Source: Laedolimicola ammoniilytica
GTDB lineage: Bacteria; Bacillota; Clostridia; Lachnospirales; Lachnospiraceae
NCBI RefSeq assembly: GCF_025567165.1
Contig: NZ_JAOQKC010000009.1
Coordinates: 1 to 64,000, forward strand
DNA length: 64,000 bases
Direction: 5' to 3'
The translations under genes were made by a program, and so were the position numbers. The notes under the pieces were generated by a model that did no database searches, was not told the origin of the DNA, and saw only the letters and a list, made by a program, of their open reading frames with translations. The first letter of the stretch is position 1; the number at the start of each line of letters is the position of its first letter. Of this stretch, positions 1-9,145 are shown piece by piece.

Positions 1-47
1 AGTGTTTATTATTGATCAAGTACACACTTTTTGAACCCAAAACAAGA

Positions 48-81
48 AAAACGCTTCTGGAGTGCTGACCAAAAGCGTTTT
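48..81 (-). terminator. Probable terminator of the DapA-family gene
   Basis: Nine-base stem (48-56 with 73-81) that on the minus strand is followed by a run of T. It lies about 70 bases past the stop of the leftward lyase gene. Confidence 0.5.
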
Positions 82-93
82 GTCTACAGTCTG

Positions 94-124
94 AATCCCT
101 CTGTTGGAAAACAGAGGGATTTTC
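94..124 (+). terminator. Intrinsic terminator hairpin, possibly of a gene left of the window
   Basis: A perfect 12-bp stem (94-105 with 110-121) with a four-base loop, ending in TTTT on the plus strand. It could end a rightward transcript from outside the window and also act on the leftward one. Confidence 0.55.
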
Positions 125-148
125 AAAAGGGTAGAATATAACAAATGA

Positions 149-1057
149 TTAAGGAGTAATCTGATATTTATCAAGCAGCTTCTGGATGACTTCCATATGT
201 TCATCGGAAACCGCAGCGGTGGGATGGGTCATCCAGCGTCCGCAGATTCCCCAGAGCTCCAGAACAGCTTTGATCTGAGGCATCATGGTCGGATAGGGAA
301 GACCGAAATACAGTTCACTTAAGAAGGCGATCATGTTCATATATTTGTCCCTTGCCTCCAGGTGCTTTCCGGCCTTGTAGTCCTCCCAGATCTCGATAGA
401 CTGAGCGGGAAGGATATTGCCGGGTCCGCCCATGATGAAGGCATCCACGCCAAGCGCCATGGCCGGATAGTAGACGAACTCTTCGCCGGACATCATGATG
501 AAATCGGTGTCCTTGTCCAGGTTCAGAAGCATCTGCTGAATCTTGGCTGCGTTGGAGGTCTCTTTAAAACCTACGATCTTATCCTTTTTCAGCAGCTTGT
601 TCATCAGTTCCGGCTCGATGTAATGCTGATTTTCCGGGCAGTTGTAGATGATGAAGGGAAGCGCCGCCTCGTCTGCTAGGCGTAAAAAGCAGGATTCCAG
701 CTCCGATTCTGTACAGTGTACAAAGTCGGTGGGTGTGGTGAGCGCCACATCAGCTCCGCTTTCTTTGGCGTCCTCCATGTGCTGAAGAATCAAGCGGGTG
801 CTGTCGTCCATGACGCCTGCAATCAGAAGGGCGTCCGGACCGGCTGCCTCTCTGGCGGTTTTAATAATGGCTTTTCGCTCCTCCCGGGAAAATGCCAGCA
901 CTTCTCCGGCATAACCAAGTACAAAGATATTGGTCATGCCTTTGGACATTACGTATTTTACGAGTTTTGTCATGCCTTCCGGATCAAAGGTGCCGTCCTT
1001 TTTGAGTGGGGTGGCAAGCGCGGGAGTTACACATTTTAAACGTTCTTGAATTGTCAT
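149..1057 (-). CDS. Dihydrodipicolinate synthase / N-acetylneuraminate lyase family protein
   Basis: A 302-residue class I aldolase of the DapA/NanA (TIM-barrel) family. The Schiff-base lysine is Lys165 in GFKETS and the conserved tyrosine is Tyr138 in FIIYNC. The usual G-T/S-T-G-E signature reads GYAGE (48-52), so the threonine pair expected of a true DapA is missing. It is therefore more likely a catabolic 2-keto-acid or sugar-acid lyase than the lysine enzyme. A GGAGG lies about 12 bases before the ATG. The AraC-type regulator starts 111 bp away on the other strand and is the obvious candidate controller. The substrate cannot be told from sequence. Confidence 0.8.
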   Translation of the reverse strand: MTIQERLKCVTPALATPLKKDGTFDPEGMTKLVKYVMSKGMTNIFVLGYAGEVLAFSREERKAIIKTAREAAGPDALLIAGVMDDSTRLILQHMEDAKESGADVALTTPTDFVHCTESELESCFLRLADEAALPFIIYNCPENQHYIEPELMNKLLKKDKIVGFKETSNAAKIQQMLLNLDKDTDFIMMSGEEFVYYPAMALGVDAFIMGGPGNILPAQSIEIWEDYKAGKHLEARDKYMNMIAFLSELYFGLPYPTMMPQIKAVLELWGICGRWMTHPTAAVSDEHMEVIQKLLDKYQITP

Positions 1058-1168
1058 TTTATTTCGTACCTCCGAATTGATTTGATAGATTTATTCTAGC
1101 AGAGGCAGAGATAAATTTCTTTCGGATATTTTATAAGTAATTACAGAAATTTTAGATGGAGAACATTT

Positions 1169-2032
1169 ATGACAAAAAGAATTATCATGGAAAAATTATT
1201 TCACGAATCGACGCCCTTTCCGTACTCACTGCAGAAGTGCGAGGTGGAAGATATGGAGCCAGTGTGTCATATTCATCCCCATTGCCAGATCACTCAGAAT
1301 CTCAAGGGAAAAATAGCTTATAGGATCGACGAGCAGCAGATTTGGCTGGAAGAAGGGGATATTTTGCTGATTAATTCCCATATTCCCCATGCCTGCGAGG
1401 CAGAGGAAAAGAGCATCCGGAGAAATATGGGATTTTATCCGGAGATGCTGGAGGTGGGGACATACTGTAAGGCGTATGATTCATTTTTACGGATTTTATA
1501 CAGCAATATGTACCCGTATATTCTATTGAAAAAAGTAGATTGCGACCGGATGCATATTACAGAAATCTTAGAAGAGATCTTTTCTATACCGGAGAAGGGA
1601 TATATCGCCGTGGACGGGCTGATTCACAACCGGATTGTGGATATCTCCATCGCGCTGATTCAGTGGATGGTGAAAAAGGAGAACAAGGATATCCAGAGAA
1701 TTAACGGTGTTCTGTGCCGGAGTATGGAGTACATCGAGGCAAACTGCAGGGAGGCTATCAAGATCCGGGATGTGGCCGAAGCGGCAGGCTTAAATTCCAG
1801 CTATTTTTCGCATTGTTTTAAGAAGAATATGGGGATCTCCTTTAAGCAGTACCTGAACCGGAAGCGCCTGGAGGCCGCGGCCATAGAACTGACCACCACG
1901 GAAGAACAGATTTCCTATATCGCGTTCTCCTGCGGCTTCGGGAGCGTGACGTCTTTTTATCAGAATTTTATGGATTTTTATAAATTGTCCCCGAAGCGGT
2001 TCCGGGAACTGAACACGAAAATCACTTCTTGA
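1169..2032 (+). CDS. AraC family transcriptional regulator
   Basis: A 287-residue regulator. It has an N-terminal cupin-like sensor domain with the His-rich stretch HIHPHCQ near residue 35, and a C-terminal double helix-turn-helix (about 185-283) ending in the family signature around SCGFGSVTSFYQNF. It is divergent from the DapA-family lyase and probably responds to that enzyme's substrate or product, which is inference from position. A GGAGA precedes the ATG. A strong terminator follows at 2058. Confidence 0.88.
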   Translation: MTKRIIMEKLFHESTPFPYSLQKCEVEDMEPVCHIHPHCQITQNLKGKIAYRIDEQQIWLEEGDILLINSHIPHACEAEEKSIRRNMGFYPEMLEVGTYCKAYDSFLRILYSNMYPYILLKKVDCDRMHITEILEEIFSIPEKGYIAVDGLIHNRIVDISIALIQWMVKKENKDIQRINGVLCRSMEYIEANCREAIKIRDVAEAAGLNSSYFSHCFKKNMGISFKQYLNRKRLEAAAIELTTTEEQISYIAFSCGFGSVTSFYQNFMDFYKLSPKRFRELNTKITS

Positions 2033-2057
2033 CGAATTTACCACAGATTGGTAGAAT

Positions 2058-2119
2058 AACAGTGTCGACAGAGGTCGCAGCAGGGAGAATGCTGACGGCG
2101 TGGTCGACACTGTTTTTAT
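2058..2119 (+). terminator. Terminator of the araC-type gene
   Basis: Twelve-bp stem (2058-2069 with 2103-2114) containing the GTCGAC core, a smaller inner stem and a T-rich tail. Confidence 0.75.
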
Positions 2120-2256
2120 TACATTTATTTACATTCTACGAAAGATAAAATCACGGACTTCAGTATCGAAGTGAGAAATCCACAGAAGCAGGCGGAGAGA
2201 TTCGCCTGAAAGGTATGGCTAAAAATGAATAGAATATGGAGCAGAAGGGGAATAGT

Positions 2257-3399
2257 ATGCAGACGGGGAAGGCGTATCGGTACGAGAAGGTTATTTTGCG
2301 GCCATGGGAGTGGCTGTTAAGAGAAGACAGAGGATACGGGAAGGCAGCGACGGTGGAGAGCTCGTTGGCGGAAGGAATTCGGCAGACGGATTTGGAAGTA
2401 CAGTTTGATGCGTGTTGTAAGCGATTGCTGGCTGAAAAAGTAGTTGTGGCCTGGATTATGAAGTGGTGTATTCCAGAGTATAGGGAGTTCTCGATGGAGG
2501 AGATTGCAGAGAAGTATATTGTAGGGACACCGAGTGTGGGAATAATGCCGCTGTATCCGGGAGAGAAGAAGGTTTACAGGATTCATAACGAAAATACGGA
2601 GGACACTTCGTTAAATGAGGGACGTGTTACGTATGATGTACGCTTTCGTGCAATGATACCGGGAAGCAGTGACGCTGTAGAAATGCTCATTAATATTGAA
2701 GGCCAGAATGACTTTTATCCGGGTTATTCGTTGGTAAAGAGGGCGTTGTATTATTGCTGCAGGATGATTTCATCGCAATATGGAACAGAATTTTCAAGAG
2801 GTCAGTATGGAAAGTTGAAGAAGGTCTACAGTATCTGGATTTGTATGAATCCGCCGAAAAAGAGGAGAGGCACGATTACACGGTACCGGATTCAGGAAGA
2901 GGATGTGGTAGGAAAAGTTCGGGAGAACGAGAAAAATTACGATTTACTGACGGCAGTTATGGTGTGCTTGGGGGCAAAGAGGAAAGATACAAAAGAGGAG
3001 CTTGGGGAGAAACAGTTATTAAGAATGTTGGAAGTGTTATTTTCAGATGAAATTCAAGTGGAAGAAAAGAAATGGATTCTGGAGAAAGAATTTAAAATGC
3101 CGATGACAGAAGAGCTGGAAGGAGGAGTTGAAGAGATGTGTAATTTGAGTAAAGGGGTATGGGAGAAAGGTATAGAACAAGGTATAGAACAGGGAATTGA
3201 ACGAGGATTAAGCCGTGGAGTGGAGCGTGGAATGAGAGAAACTGTGTTCAGTTTTGTGAAAAAGAAGATGCTGAAAGGAAAAAGCTTATCGCAGATTGCG
3301 GAAGAACTGGATGAATCGGAAGAATATCTTGCGCCGTTTTATCGTCTTGTGCAGGAAAATCCGGAATTGAGTGTGAAAGAACTGGCGTTAAAAGCATAA
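2257..3399 (+). CDS. Rpn family recombination-promoting nuclease / PD-(D/E)XK transposase-like protein
   Basis: About 380 residues. The PD-(D/E)XK core is visible: an Asp in VTYDVRF and the E-x-Q of NIEGQND. The C-terminal tail carries the Gly-Ile-Glu-Gln-Gly repeats (about 300-325) typical of this family. Rpn proteins are metal-dependent DNA endonucleases that promote recombination and are often carried in many copies. I chose the ATG at 2257 because AAGGGG lies six bases upstream; an in-frame ATG at 2236 has no good ribosome site. The gene is purine- and A-richer than folC downstream, consistent with mobility. No transposon ends were seen. Confidence 0.75.
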   Translation: MQTGKAYRYEKVILRPWEWLLREDRGYGKAATVESSLAEGIRQTDLEVQFDACCKRLLAEKVVVAWIMKWCIPEYREFSMEEIAEKYIVGTPSVGIMPLYPGEKKVYRIHNENTEDTSLNEGRVTYDVRFRAMIPGSSDAVEMLINIEGQNDFYPGYSLVKRALYYCCRMISSQYGTEFSRGQYGKLKKVYSIWICMNPPKKRRGTITRYRIQEEDVVGKVRENEKNYDLLTAVMVCLGAKRKDTKEELGEKQLLRMLEVLFSDEIQVEEKKWILEKEFKMPMTEELEGGVEEMCNLSKGVWEKGIEQGIEQGIERGLSRGVERGMRETVFSFVKKKMLKGKSLSQIAEELDESEEYLAPFYRLVQENPELSVKELALKA

Positions 3400-3417
3400 A
3401 CGACATAAGTGGAACAC

Positions 3418-3446
3418 TTGCAATCACCACCGCGGTAAAGTATAAT
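3418..3446 (+). promoter_or_regulatory. Sigma-A promoter of folC
   Basis: TTGCAA and TATAAT boxes separated by 17 bases, 34 bp before the folC start. Confidence 0.6.
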
Positions 3447-3479
3447 AAGACATAATTTAAGGAAACCGAGGCGTAAATT

Positions 3480-4769
3480 ATGACTTATGAGGAAGCGAGA
3501 GCTTTTATTAATGATACGGCGAAATACGGGTATGTGCTGGGGCTGGATACGGAGCGGGAGCTGCTTCGCAGGCTTGGCAATCCGCAGGATGACCTGAAAT
3601 TTGTGCATATCGCGGGAACGAATGGAAAGGGATCGACACTGGCATATATCTCAACGATTCTGAAAGAGGCCGGTTATAAAGTGGGGAGGTATATCTCTCC
3701 GACGATTTTTGATTATCGGGAACGCATTCAGGTGAATGAGAAATATATTGCAAAGGAAGCAGTAGCCAGACTGGCAGAAATGGTGGAGGCAGCAGGACAG
3801 GCCATGCTGGCGGAAGGGCTGCATCATCCTACGGCCTTTGAAGTGGAGACGGCCATGGCCTTCCTCTATTTTAAGGAAATGAACTGCGATCTGGTGGTGC
3901 TGGAATGCGGCATGGGCGGCCTGACCGACGCCACGAATGTGGTGAAAACCACAGTGGTTTCCGTATTCGCGGAGATTGGCATGGATCATATGGGCTTTCT
4001 CGGCAACACAGTGGAAGAGATCGCCGGGGTCAAGGCCGGAATCATTAAGCCGGGTACGATAGCGGTCAGCGCTGCGCAGCGACCGGAGGTCAGTGCGGTG
4101 CTGCAAAAGACCTGTGCGGAAAAGGACACGGAATATCGTGAGATTCGAAAATCCGATATCAAAGATGTAAGATACGTATTTGAAAATCAGACATTTACTT
4201 ATAAGGAAGAGATGAAGCTGAAGCCCGGACTCACCGGAAGCTGGCAGATTGATAATGCGGCGTTGGCGGTGGAAGCAGTTCGGGCTCTTCGAGACTGCGG
4301 ATGGAACATTTCCGATGAGGCGCTTCGAAAGGGGCTGACGGAGACCGTATGGCAGGGGCGCTTCACGACGGTGAGCCGACATCCGCTCTTCATTGTAGAC
4401 GGCGCGCACAACCGTGATGCAGCCGATCGCCTTAAGGAAACCCTGGAGCTTTATTTCCCGGAAAAACGGAAACTATTCATCGCCGGAGTGCTGGCAGATA
4501 AGGAATACGACTATGTGATGAGCCAGCTGACGCCGCTGGCTGACCGGGTCATCACGGTGATGACGCCGGACAATCCCCGGGCGCTGGCTGCGGATAAGCT
4601 GGCCGAGGATGTGAAGAAATATAATCCGAAGGTGGAGTCGGCAGACAGCTTAAAGGACGCGGTACATCGGGCGCGGGCTTATGCAGGCGGGGAGGATATG
4701 ATTCTGGCCTTTGGCTCTCTGTCATATCTGGGCGATTTGATACGGGAAATCCGGGTGCAGGACCAATAG
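3480..4769 (+). CDS. folC: Bifunctional folylpolyglutamate synthase / dihydrofolate synthase
   Basis: A 429-residue cytoplasmic Mur-ligase-family enzyme that adds glutamate to dihydropteroate and folates using ATP. The P-loop is HIAGTNGKGST at 43-53. The Mur-ligase centre (ECGMGGLTDATN) and the C-terminal ligase domain (FIVDGAHNRDA) are present, and the length is typical. It is followed 14 bp later by pheA, giving an apparent folC-pheA-degV transcription unit. Confidence 0.95.
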   Translation: MTYEEARAFINDTAKYGYVLGLDTERELLRRLGNPQDDLKFVHIAGTNGKGSTLAYISTILKEAGYKVGRYISPTIFDYRERIQVNEKYIAKEAVARLAEMVEAAGQAMLAEGLHHPTAFEVETAMAFLYFKEMNCDLVVLECGMGGLTDATNVVKTTVVSVFAEIGMDHMGFLGNTVEEIAGVKAGIIKPGTIAVSAAQRPEVSAVLQKTCAEKDTEYREIRKSDIKDVRYVFENQTFTYKEEMKLKPGLTGSWQIDNAALAVEAVRALRDCGWNISDEALRKGLTETVWQGRFTTVSRHPLFIVDGAHNRDAADRLKETLELYFPEKRKLFIAGVLADKEYDYVMSQLTPLADRVITVMTPDNPRALAADKLAEDVKKYNPKVESADSLKDAVHRARAYAGGEDMILAFGSLSYLGDLIREIRVQDQ

Positions 4770-4783
4770 AAAGAGGACGGAAG

Positions 4784-5911
4784 ATGAGAGATTTAAAAGA
4801 ACTGAGAGTGGAAATAGACCGGATTGACCGGGAGATGGTGGCGCTTTTTGAGGAGCGCATGGGCATCTCCAAAGAGGTGGCGGAGTATAAGATTGCCACA
4901 GGGAAAAAGATTCTGGATAAGGAACGGGAAAATCAGAAGCTCGAGGCGGTAAAGGCCCTGACCCACGATGATTTTAACAGCCATGGCATAGAGGAGCTCT
5001 ATAAGCAGATCATGGGCATCAGCCGGAAGCTGCAGTATCAGCTGATGGAGGAGAAGGCTTTGGGACGCCTGCCCTTTATTATGGTAAATGAACTGGAGAA
5101 GAAAGATGTCCGGGTGGTCTATCAGGGCGTGGAGGGCGCTTACGCCCAGCAGGCCATGTTCGCGTTCTTTGGCGAGAAAGTAAATCATTTCCATGTGGAG
5201 CGGTGGCGGGACGCCATGGATGCCATTGCGGAGGGCATGGCGGACTACGCGGTGCTGCCTATCGAGAATTCGACGGCGGGTATCGTCAATGACAGCTACG
5301 ACCTGCTGGAAGAATATGACAATTATATCGTGGGCGAGCAGATTATTTCCATTCAGCATGCTCTGCTGGGTACGCCGGATGCGGAGATTTCCGATATCCG
5401 GACGGTATATTCCCATCCCCAGGGGCTGATGCAGTGCGCGAAATATCTGGACGAGCATCGGGACTGGCAGCAGATCAGTGTGCTGAACACGGCGGTGGCG
5501 GCCAAGAAGGTGGCGGACGAGAAGGATAAGACCCAGGCGGCTATCGCCAGTACGCTGGCGGCGAAGCAGCAGGGGCTGAAGGTGCTGGATCGTGGCATCA
5601 ATCGCAGTGAAAATAATTCCACCCGGTTTCTGATTGTGACAAACCAGCCCATATTCTGCAAGGACGCGAAGAAAGTCAGCATCTGCTTTGAGGTAACCCA
5701 TGAGAGTGGCTGCCTGTACAATGTGCTGTCCCATTTCATTTACAATAATCTGAACATGTGCCGGATCGAGTCCCGGCCGATTCCGGAGCGGAACTGGGAG
5801 TATCATTTCTTCGTGGATTTCGAGGGAAATCTTAACGACAGCGCAGTGAAGAATGCGCTGCGCGGTATCCGGGAGGAAGCTTTGAATATGAAAATTCTTG
5901 GTAATTACTAA
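4784..5911 (+). CDS. pheA: Bifunctional chorismate mutase / prephenate dehydratase (P-protein)
   Basis: A 375-residue enzyme converting chorismate to prephenate and then to phenylpyruvate for phenylalanine synthesis. It has an AroQ-type chorismate mutase (about 1-90), a prephenate dehydratase domain (about 108-285) with ENSTAG and the conserved NNSTRF motif, and a C-terminal ACT domain with the ESRP phenylalanine-binding motif for feedback inhibition. Its ribosome site (GAGGACGGAAG) is close to the ATG. A class I DAHP synthase for the same pathway lies at 60.4 kb. Confidence 0.95.
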   Translation: MRDLKELRVEIDRIDREMVALFEERMGISKEVAEYKIATGKKILDKERENQKLEAVKALTHDDFNSHGIEELYKQIMGISRKLQYQLMEEKALGRLPFIMVNELEKKDVRVVYQGVEGAYAQQAMFAFFGEKVNHFHVERWRDAMDAIAEGMADYAVLPIENSTAGIVNDSYDLLEEYDNYIVGEQIISIQHALLGTPDAEISDIRTVYSHPQGLMQCAKYLDEHRDWQQISVLNTAVAAKKVADEKDKTQAAIASTLAAKQQGLKVLDRGINRSENNSTRFLIVTNQPIFCKDAKKVSICFEVTHESGCLYNVLSHFIYNNLNMCRIESRPIPERNWEYHFFVDFEGNLNDSAVKNALRGIREEALNMKILGNY

Positions 5912-5945
5912 ATTTTTTAGAGATGCTTTAGAAGGAGGAATTAGT

Positions 5946-6821
5946 ATGAACCCGTATGTAATTATGACGGATACAACAACTGACTTACCCGAGAGCTACA
6001 TCAGGGAGCATGGGCTTTCTATCCTTTCTTTGAGTTATATTTTGGAGGGAGAAACCTACGATCGGGAGCATCCGCTGGATGTGAAGGAGTTTTACGCGAA
6101 GATGCGGAGCGGCTCCATGCCGACCACGTCCCAGGTAAACCCGGAGCAGGCGAAGGCTGCCATGTGCGCCTGCCTGGAAAAGGGGCTGGATGTGCTGTAC
6201 ATCGCCTTTTCTTCGGGCTTAAGCGGCACGTATAACAGTGGCCGGATTGCGGCGGAGGAGATCGCGGAGGAAGGCCTGTTCCCGGAGCGGAAGGTCGTAG
6301 TGGCAGATTCTCTGAGCGCGTCGCTGGGCGAGGGTCTGCTGGTACATAAGGCTGTGATGCTGAAGGAAGCAGGAAAATCCTTCGACGAGGTGGCAGACTG
6401 GGTAGAGCAGAATAAGCTTCGTATCTGCCACAATTTTACAGTGGATGATCTGTTCCATCTGCACAGAGGCGGCCGGGTGTCGAAAGCTACGGCGATTCTG
6501 GGAACCATGATGAATGTGAAGCCGGTGCTGCACGTGGACGATGAAGGACATCTGATTGCGGTTGGCAAGGTGCGCGGAAGAAAGAAATCGATTTCGGCTC
6601 TGGTGGATCGCATGGCAGAGCAGCTGAAGGGCTTTGAGGCGGAAAATGATGTGGTATTTATCAGCCATGGGGACTGCATTGAGGATGTGGAGTATCTGAA
6701 AAAGCTGATACAGGAGAAAACCGGAATCTCAGAGTTCCTGGTAAATTACGTGGGACCGACCATTGGAGCCCATTCCGGGCCGGGAACGTTGGCAGTATTT
6801 TTTGTGGGACAGCCGAGATAG
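5946..6821 (+). CDS. DegV family fatty-acid-binding protein
   Basis: A 291-residue DegV protein. The N-terminus has the VIMTDTTTDLP motif and the middle has FSSGLSGTY and a THR-like GGRVS stretch, both used in lipid binding. In Firmicutes, DegV/FakB proteins present fatty acids to the FakA kinase. No FakA is in the window. The start is the ATG at 5946, preceded by AGGAGGAATT; upstream in-frame codons overlap pheA and lack a ribosome site. Confidence 0.88.
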   Translation: MNPYVIMTDTTTDLPESYIREHGLSILSLSYILEGETYDREHPLDVKEFYAKMRSGSMPTTSQVNPEQAKAAMCACLEKGLDVLYIAFSSGLSGTYNSGRIAAEEIAEEGLFPERKVVVADSLSASLGEGLLVHKAVMLKEAGKSFDEVADWVEQNKLRICHNFTVDDLFHLHRGGRVSKATAILGTMMNVKPVLHVDDEGHLIAVGKVRGRKKSISALVDRMAEQLKGFEAENDVVFISHGDCIEDVEYLKKLIQEKTGISEFLVNYVGPTIGAHSGPGTLAVFFVGQPR

Positions 6822-6824
6822 ATG

Positions 6825-6860
6825 AAAAGGCGGAAAATGTATGACATTTTCCGCCTTTTC
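6825..6860 (+). terminator. Terminator after the DegV gene
   Basis: A perfect 15-bp inverted repeat (6825-6839 with 6845-6859) with a five-base loop and T-rich end. It is symmetrical and can also end the leftward transcript of the metal ATPase unit, whose last gene stops at 6885. Confidence 0.85.
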
Positions 6861-6884
6861 CGATGTCTGGAAAAAGAATCTGGG

Positions 6885-7046
6885 TTAGAAGAAAAGTTTA
6901 AAAAGAACAGAGAGCAGAATAAGAAAACCTATGATTAGTGTCACAATATAGATTTTACGGGATTCCAGATCGTTCTCCCGGGCCAGGTAACAGACATCTG
7001 TACCCAGAATGACGATAAGGAAAGGAATCATATAGAAGAGCCCCAT
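6885..7046 (-). CDS. Small hydrophobic membrane protein, 53 residues
   Basis: Uncharacterised. The reading frame starts ATG at 7046 and stops TAA at 6885. The product has two likely membrane helices (about 3-20 and 33-52) flanking a short charged loop (ARENDLESRK). A GGAGGT ribosome site overlaps the stop codon of the metal ATPase, only five bases away, so the two are almost certainly co-transcribed and perhaps translationally coupled. A bidirectional terminator follows. A role as a small ATPase-associated membrane peptide is inference from position. I do not recognise the family. Confidence 0.65.
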   Translation of the reverse strand: MGLFYMIPFLIVILGTDVCYLARENDLESRKIYIVTLIIGFLILLSVLFKLFF

Positions 7047-7051
7047 GTGTT

Positions 7052-8927
7052 TTACCTCCAATTCAGTAGCAATGCAGAGTTAAGAATGACTAATACAGAA
7101 CCGGCGTTATGCACCAGAGCTCCGGTTATGGGTCCCATGAGGCCTGTGATGGCCAGGACAATGGCCAGAAAATTCAGAGCTATGGAAAAAGTCAGGTTGC
7201 TTTTGATGGTAACCATCATGCGCTTGGAGAGGGCCAGAAGATGCGGAATCTCCTGCACCTGGTCGTCTACCAGGGCGATGTCTGCGGCGTCTACGGCGAT
7301 GCCGCTGCCGACACCGCCCATGGCTATCCCTACGTCCGCTTTTTTCAGGGCGGGGGCGTCGTTGACGCCGTCGCCGATCATGCAGATGGGTTCCTGATTT
7401 TTCTGGGAAGCGTCGATGATATTCATCTTATCCTCGGGCAGACAGTTCGCGCGGACTTCCCGGATACCGAGACCCCGGGCAACTTCCCGGGCGGCGCTCA
7501 GGTTATCGCCGGTCAGCAGAACGGGAGTGACGCCGAGACTTTGGGTGGCGGCGATCATATCCTTGCTTTCTTCGCGCAGGGTATCGGACAGAGCCAGATA
7601 GCCTGCGGCCTTGCCATTGACAATCAGGTAGATTATTGTGCAGCCCTTTTGCAGATACGTTTCAGAATCAGCCAGGATAGCCGCGGAATCGGGGCAGGTC
7701 TCCTCCAGCATTTTCCGGTTACCGGCCTGGACCGTATAGCCCTTGACCCGGGCAGATACGCCGTGGCCTGGGATCATGCGGAAATCCTCTGCAGGAAGCA
7801 GAATCGCCTTATCATTCTTCCGGAAATCCGCCAGAACAGCCTTGCCCAGAGGATGCTCCGAATACTGCTCCGCAGCTGCAGCCAGAGAGTAAAGCCCCTG
7901 TTCGGTCCAACCGGAAGAGAGGGAACGGACAGCCGTAACCTGCGGAGTTCCCTGGGTCAGAGTGCCGGTCTTGTCAAAAGCGATACGCTTCACAGAAGCC
8001 AGCCGCTCCAGAGCGTCGCCCTCCCGCACCAGAAAACCGTGCTTCGTGGCATTGCCGATGGCGGCCATAATAGCAGTCGGCGTAGCCAGAACCAACGCGC
8101 AGGGACAAAAGACAACCAGAATCGTCACAGCACGGATCACCTGACCGGTGACCAGCCAGGTAATAGCGGCGGCAGACAGGGCGATAACGACAATCCAGGT
8201 AGCCCAGCGGTCAGCCAGCCCTACGATTTTCGCCTTGCCAGCGTCGGCAGACTGCACCAGACGGATCATGCGCTGGATAGAACTGTCGCTGCCCACCTTC
8301 GTAGCCTTCATTTCAAACGTACCAAATTGATTCACCGTACCGCTGGACACTTCGTCGCCTGCGGCTTTATCGACAGGAAGCGACTCTCCGGTCATGACCG
8401 CCTGATTGATTGAAGTCTGGCCAGTCAGAATGACGCCGTCCACCGGAATTGTCTCGCCGGGAAGCACACGGATCCGGTCGCCCACCTTCACCTGATCCGC
8501 CGGAATCATCTTATTTCCATCATCAGACAGAACCCGGGCCGTCTGCGGCGTCAGATGCACCAGACGCTCAATCCCGGCCCGCGCCCGGGCCACCGTCAGC
8601 TCCTCCAGAAGGCTGCCCAGCTGCATAATCACAGCCACCTCGCCCGCCGCGAAAGTCTCGCCAATGCAGACAGAAGCAATCAGCGCCAGCGACACCAGCA
8701 CATCCGCTTTAATATCAAAAGCAGTCACAAGCCCGATTACTGCCTCTAAGATAATCGGTACCCCGCAAAGCAAAATCGCGATCCACGCCGGATCAAACGT
8801 CAGCCCCGGCAGTAAGCCTGAGAGGCTTGCTACCAGAGACAGAGCCGAGATAACCAGAAACGTAATATCCTTCCTCGTCCCCCCCAAGCTCCAGAAAAGC
8901 TTCCAACTTATCAATTATCGTATTCAT
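7052..8927 (-). CDS. P1B-type heavy-metal-translocating ATPase (apparent N-terminal frameshift)
   Basis: A metal exporter of about 625 residues without an N-terminal metal-binding domain. The main open frame gives 620 residues from a TTG at 8914. It has TGES (175-178), the membrane CPC motif (270-272), the phosphorylated DKTGTLT (Asp314), and GDGVNDAP. The last helix carries HNAGS rather than the Cu- or Zn-type signatures I know, so the metal is uncertain; the CsoR-like operator upstream points to copper. The best start is the ATG at 8927 with GGAGGAG upstream, but it enters the ATPase frame only if the 7-C tract at 8879-8885 is one base shorter. Coordinates include that start. Confidence 0.85.
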
Positions 8928-8958
8928 AATCAATCAAACTCCTCCCATACAAACTACA

Positions 8959-8976
8959 TATACCCCTATAAGTATA
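8959..8976. promoter_or_regulatory. Second CsoR-like half site in the ATPase leader
   Basis: The bases around ATACCCCTATAAGTAT repeat one arm of the operator at 8995. This is a weaker match and may be chance in AT-rich DNA. Confidence 0.3.
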
Positions 8977-8993
8977 AAAACTCTAAAAACATA

Positions 8994-9020
8994 CTATACC
9001 CATAGGGGTATAAAGTCAAT
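8994..9020 (-). promoter_or_regulatory. ATPase promoter with embedded CsoR-type operator
   Basis: On the minus strand a TTGACT -35 and TAGTAT -10 are 17 bases apart, and the spacer holds the pseudo-palindrome TATACCCATAGGGGTATA (8995-9012). The ACCC-N3-GGGGT pattern matches known CsoR operators of Firmicutes. A CsoR gene is present at 18.4 kb, so copper-relieved repression is a reasonable inference. Confidence 0.55.
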
Positions 9021-9068
9021 ACCAAAAATAAAAAATGTACATTTGAAAAATTCCCATTTCCAAGATCA

Positions 9069-9122
9069 GGAAGCGAGGGGCCGGAGGTTTGCTTACACGT
9101 TAGTGTCCGGCCCCTCGCTTCC
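9069..9122 (-). terminator. Large inverted repeat, probable terminator of the LevR-like gene
   Basis: A perfect 17-bp GC-rich stem (9069-9085 with 9106-9122) with a 20-base loop lies just beyond the regulator's stop. The T-tract on the minus strand is displaced, so it may be a 3' stabilising structure rather than a pure terminator. Confidence 0.5.
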
Positions 9123-9145
9123 GTCCATCCTAAATACGAACCCCA

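Noticed and set aside
7109..8413. Plus-strand 434-codon frame opposite the metal ATPase
   Set aside because: The ATPase motifs are unambiguous on the other strand; this frame has no recognisable domain.
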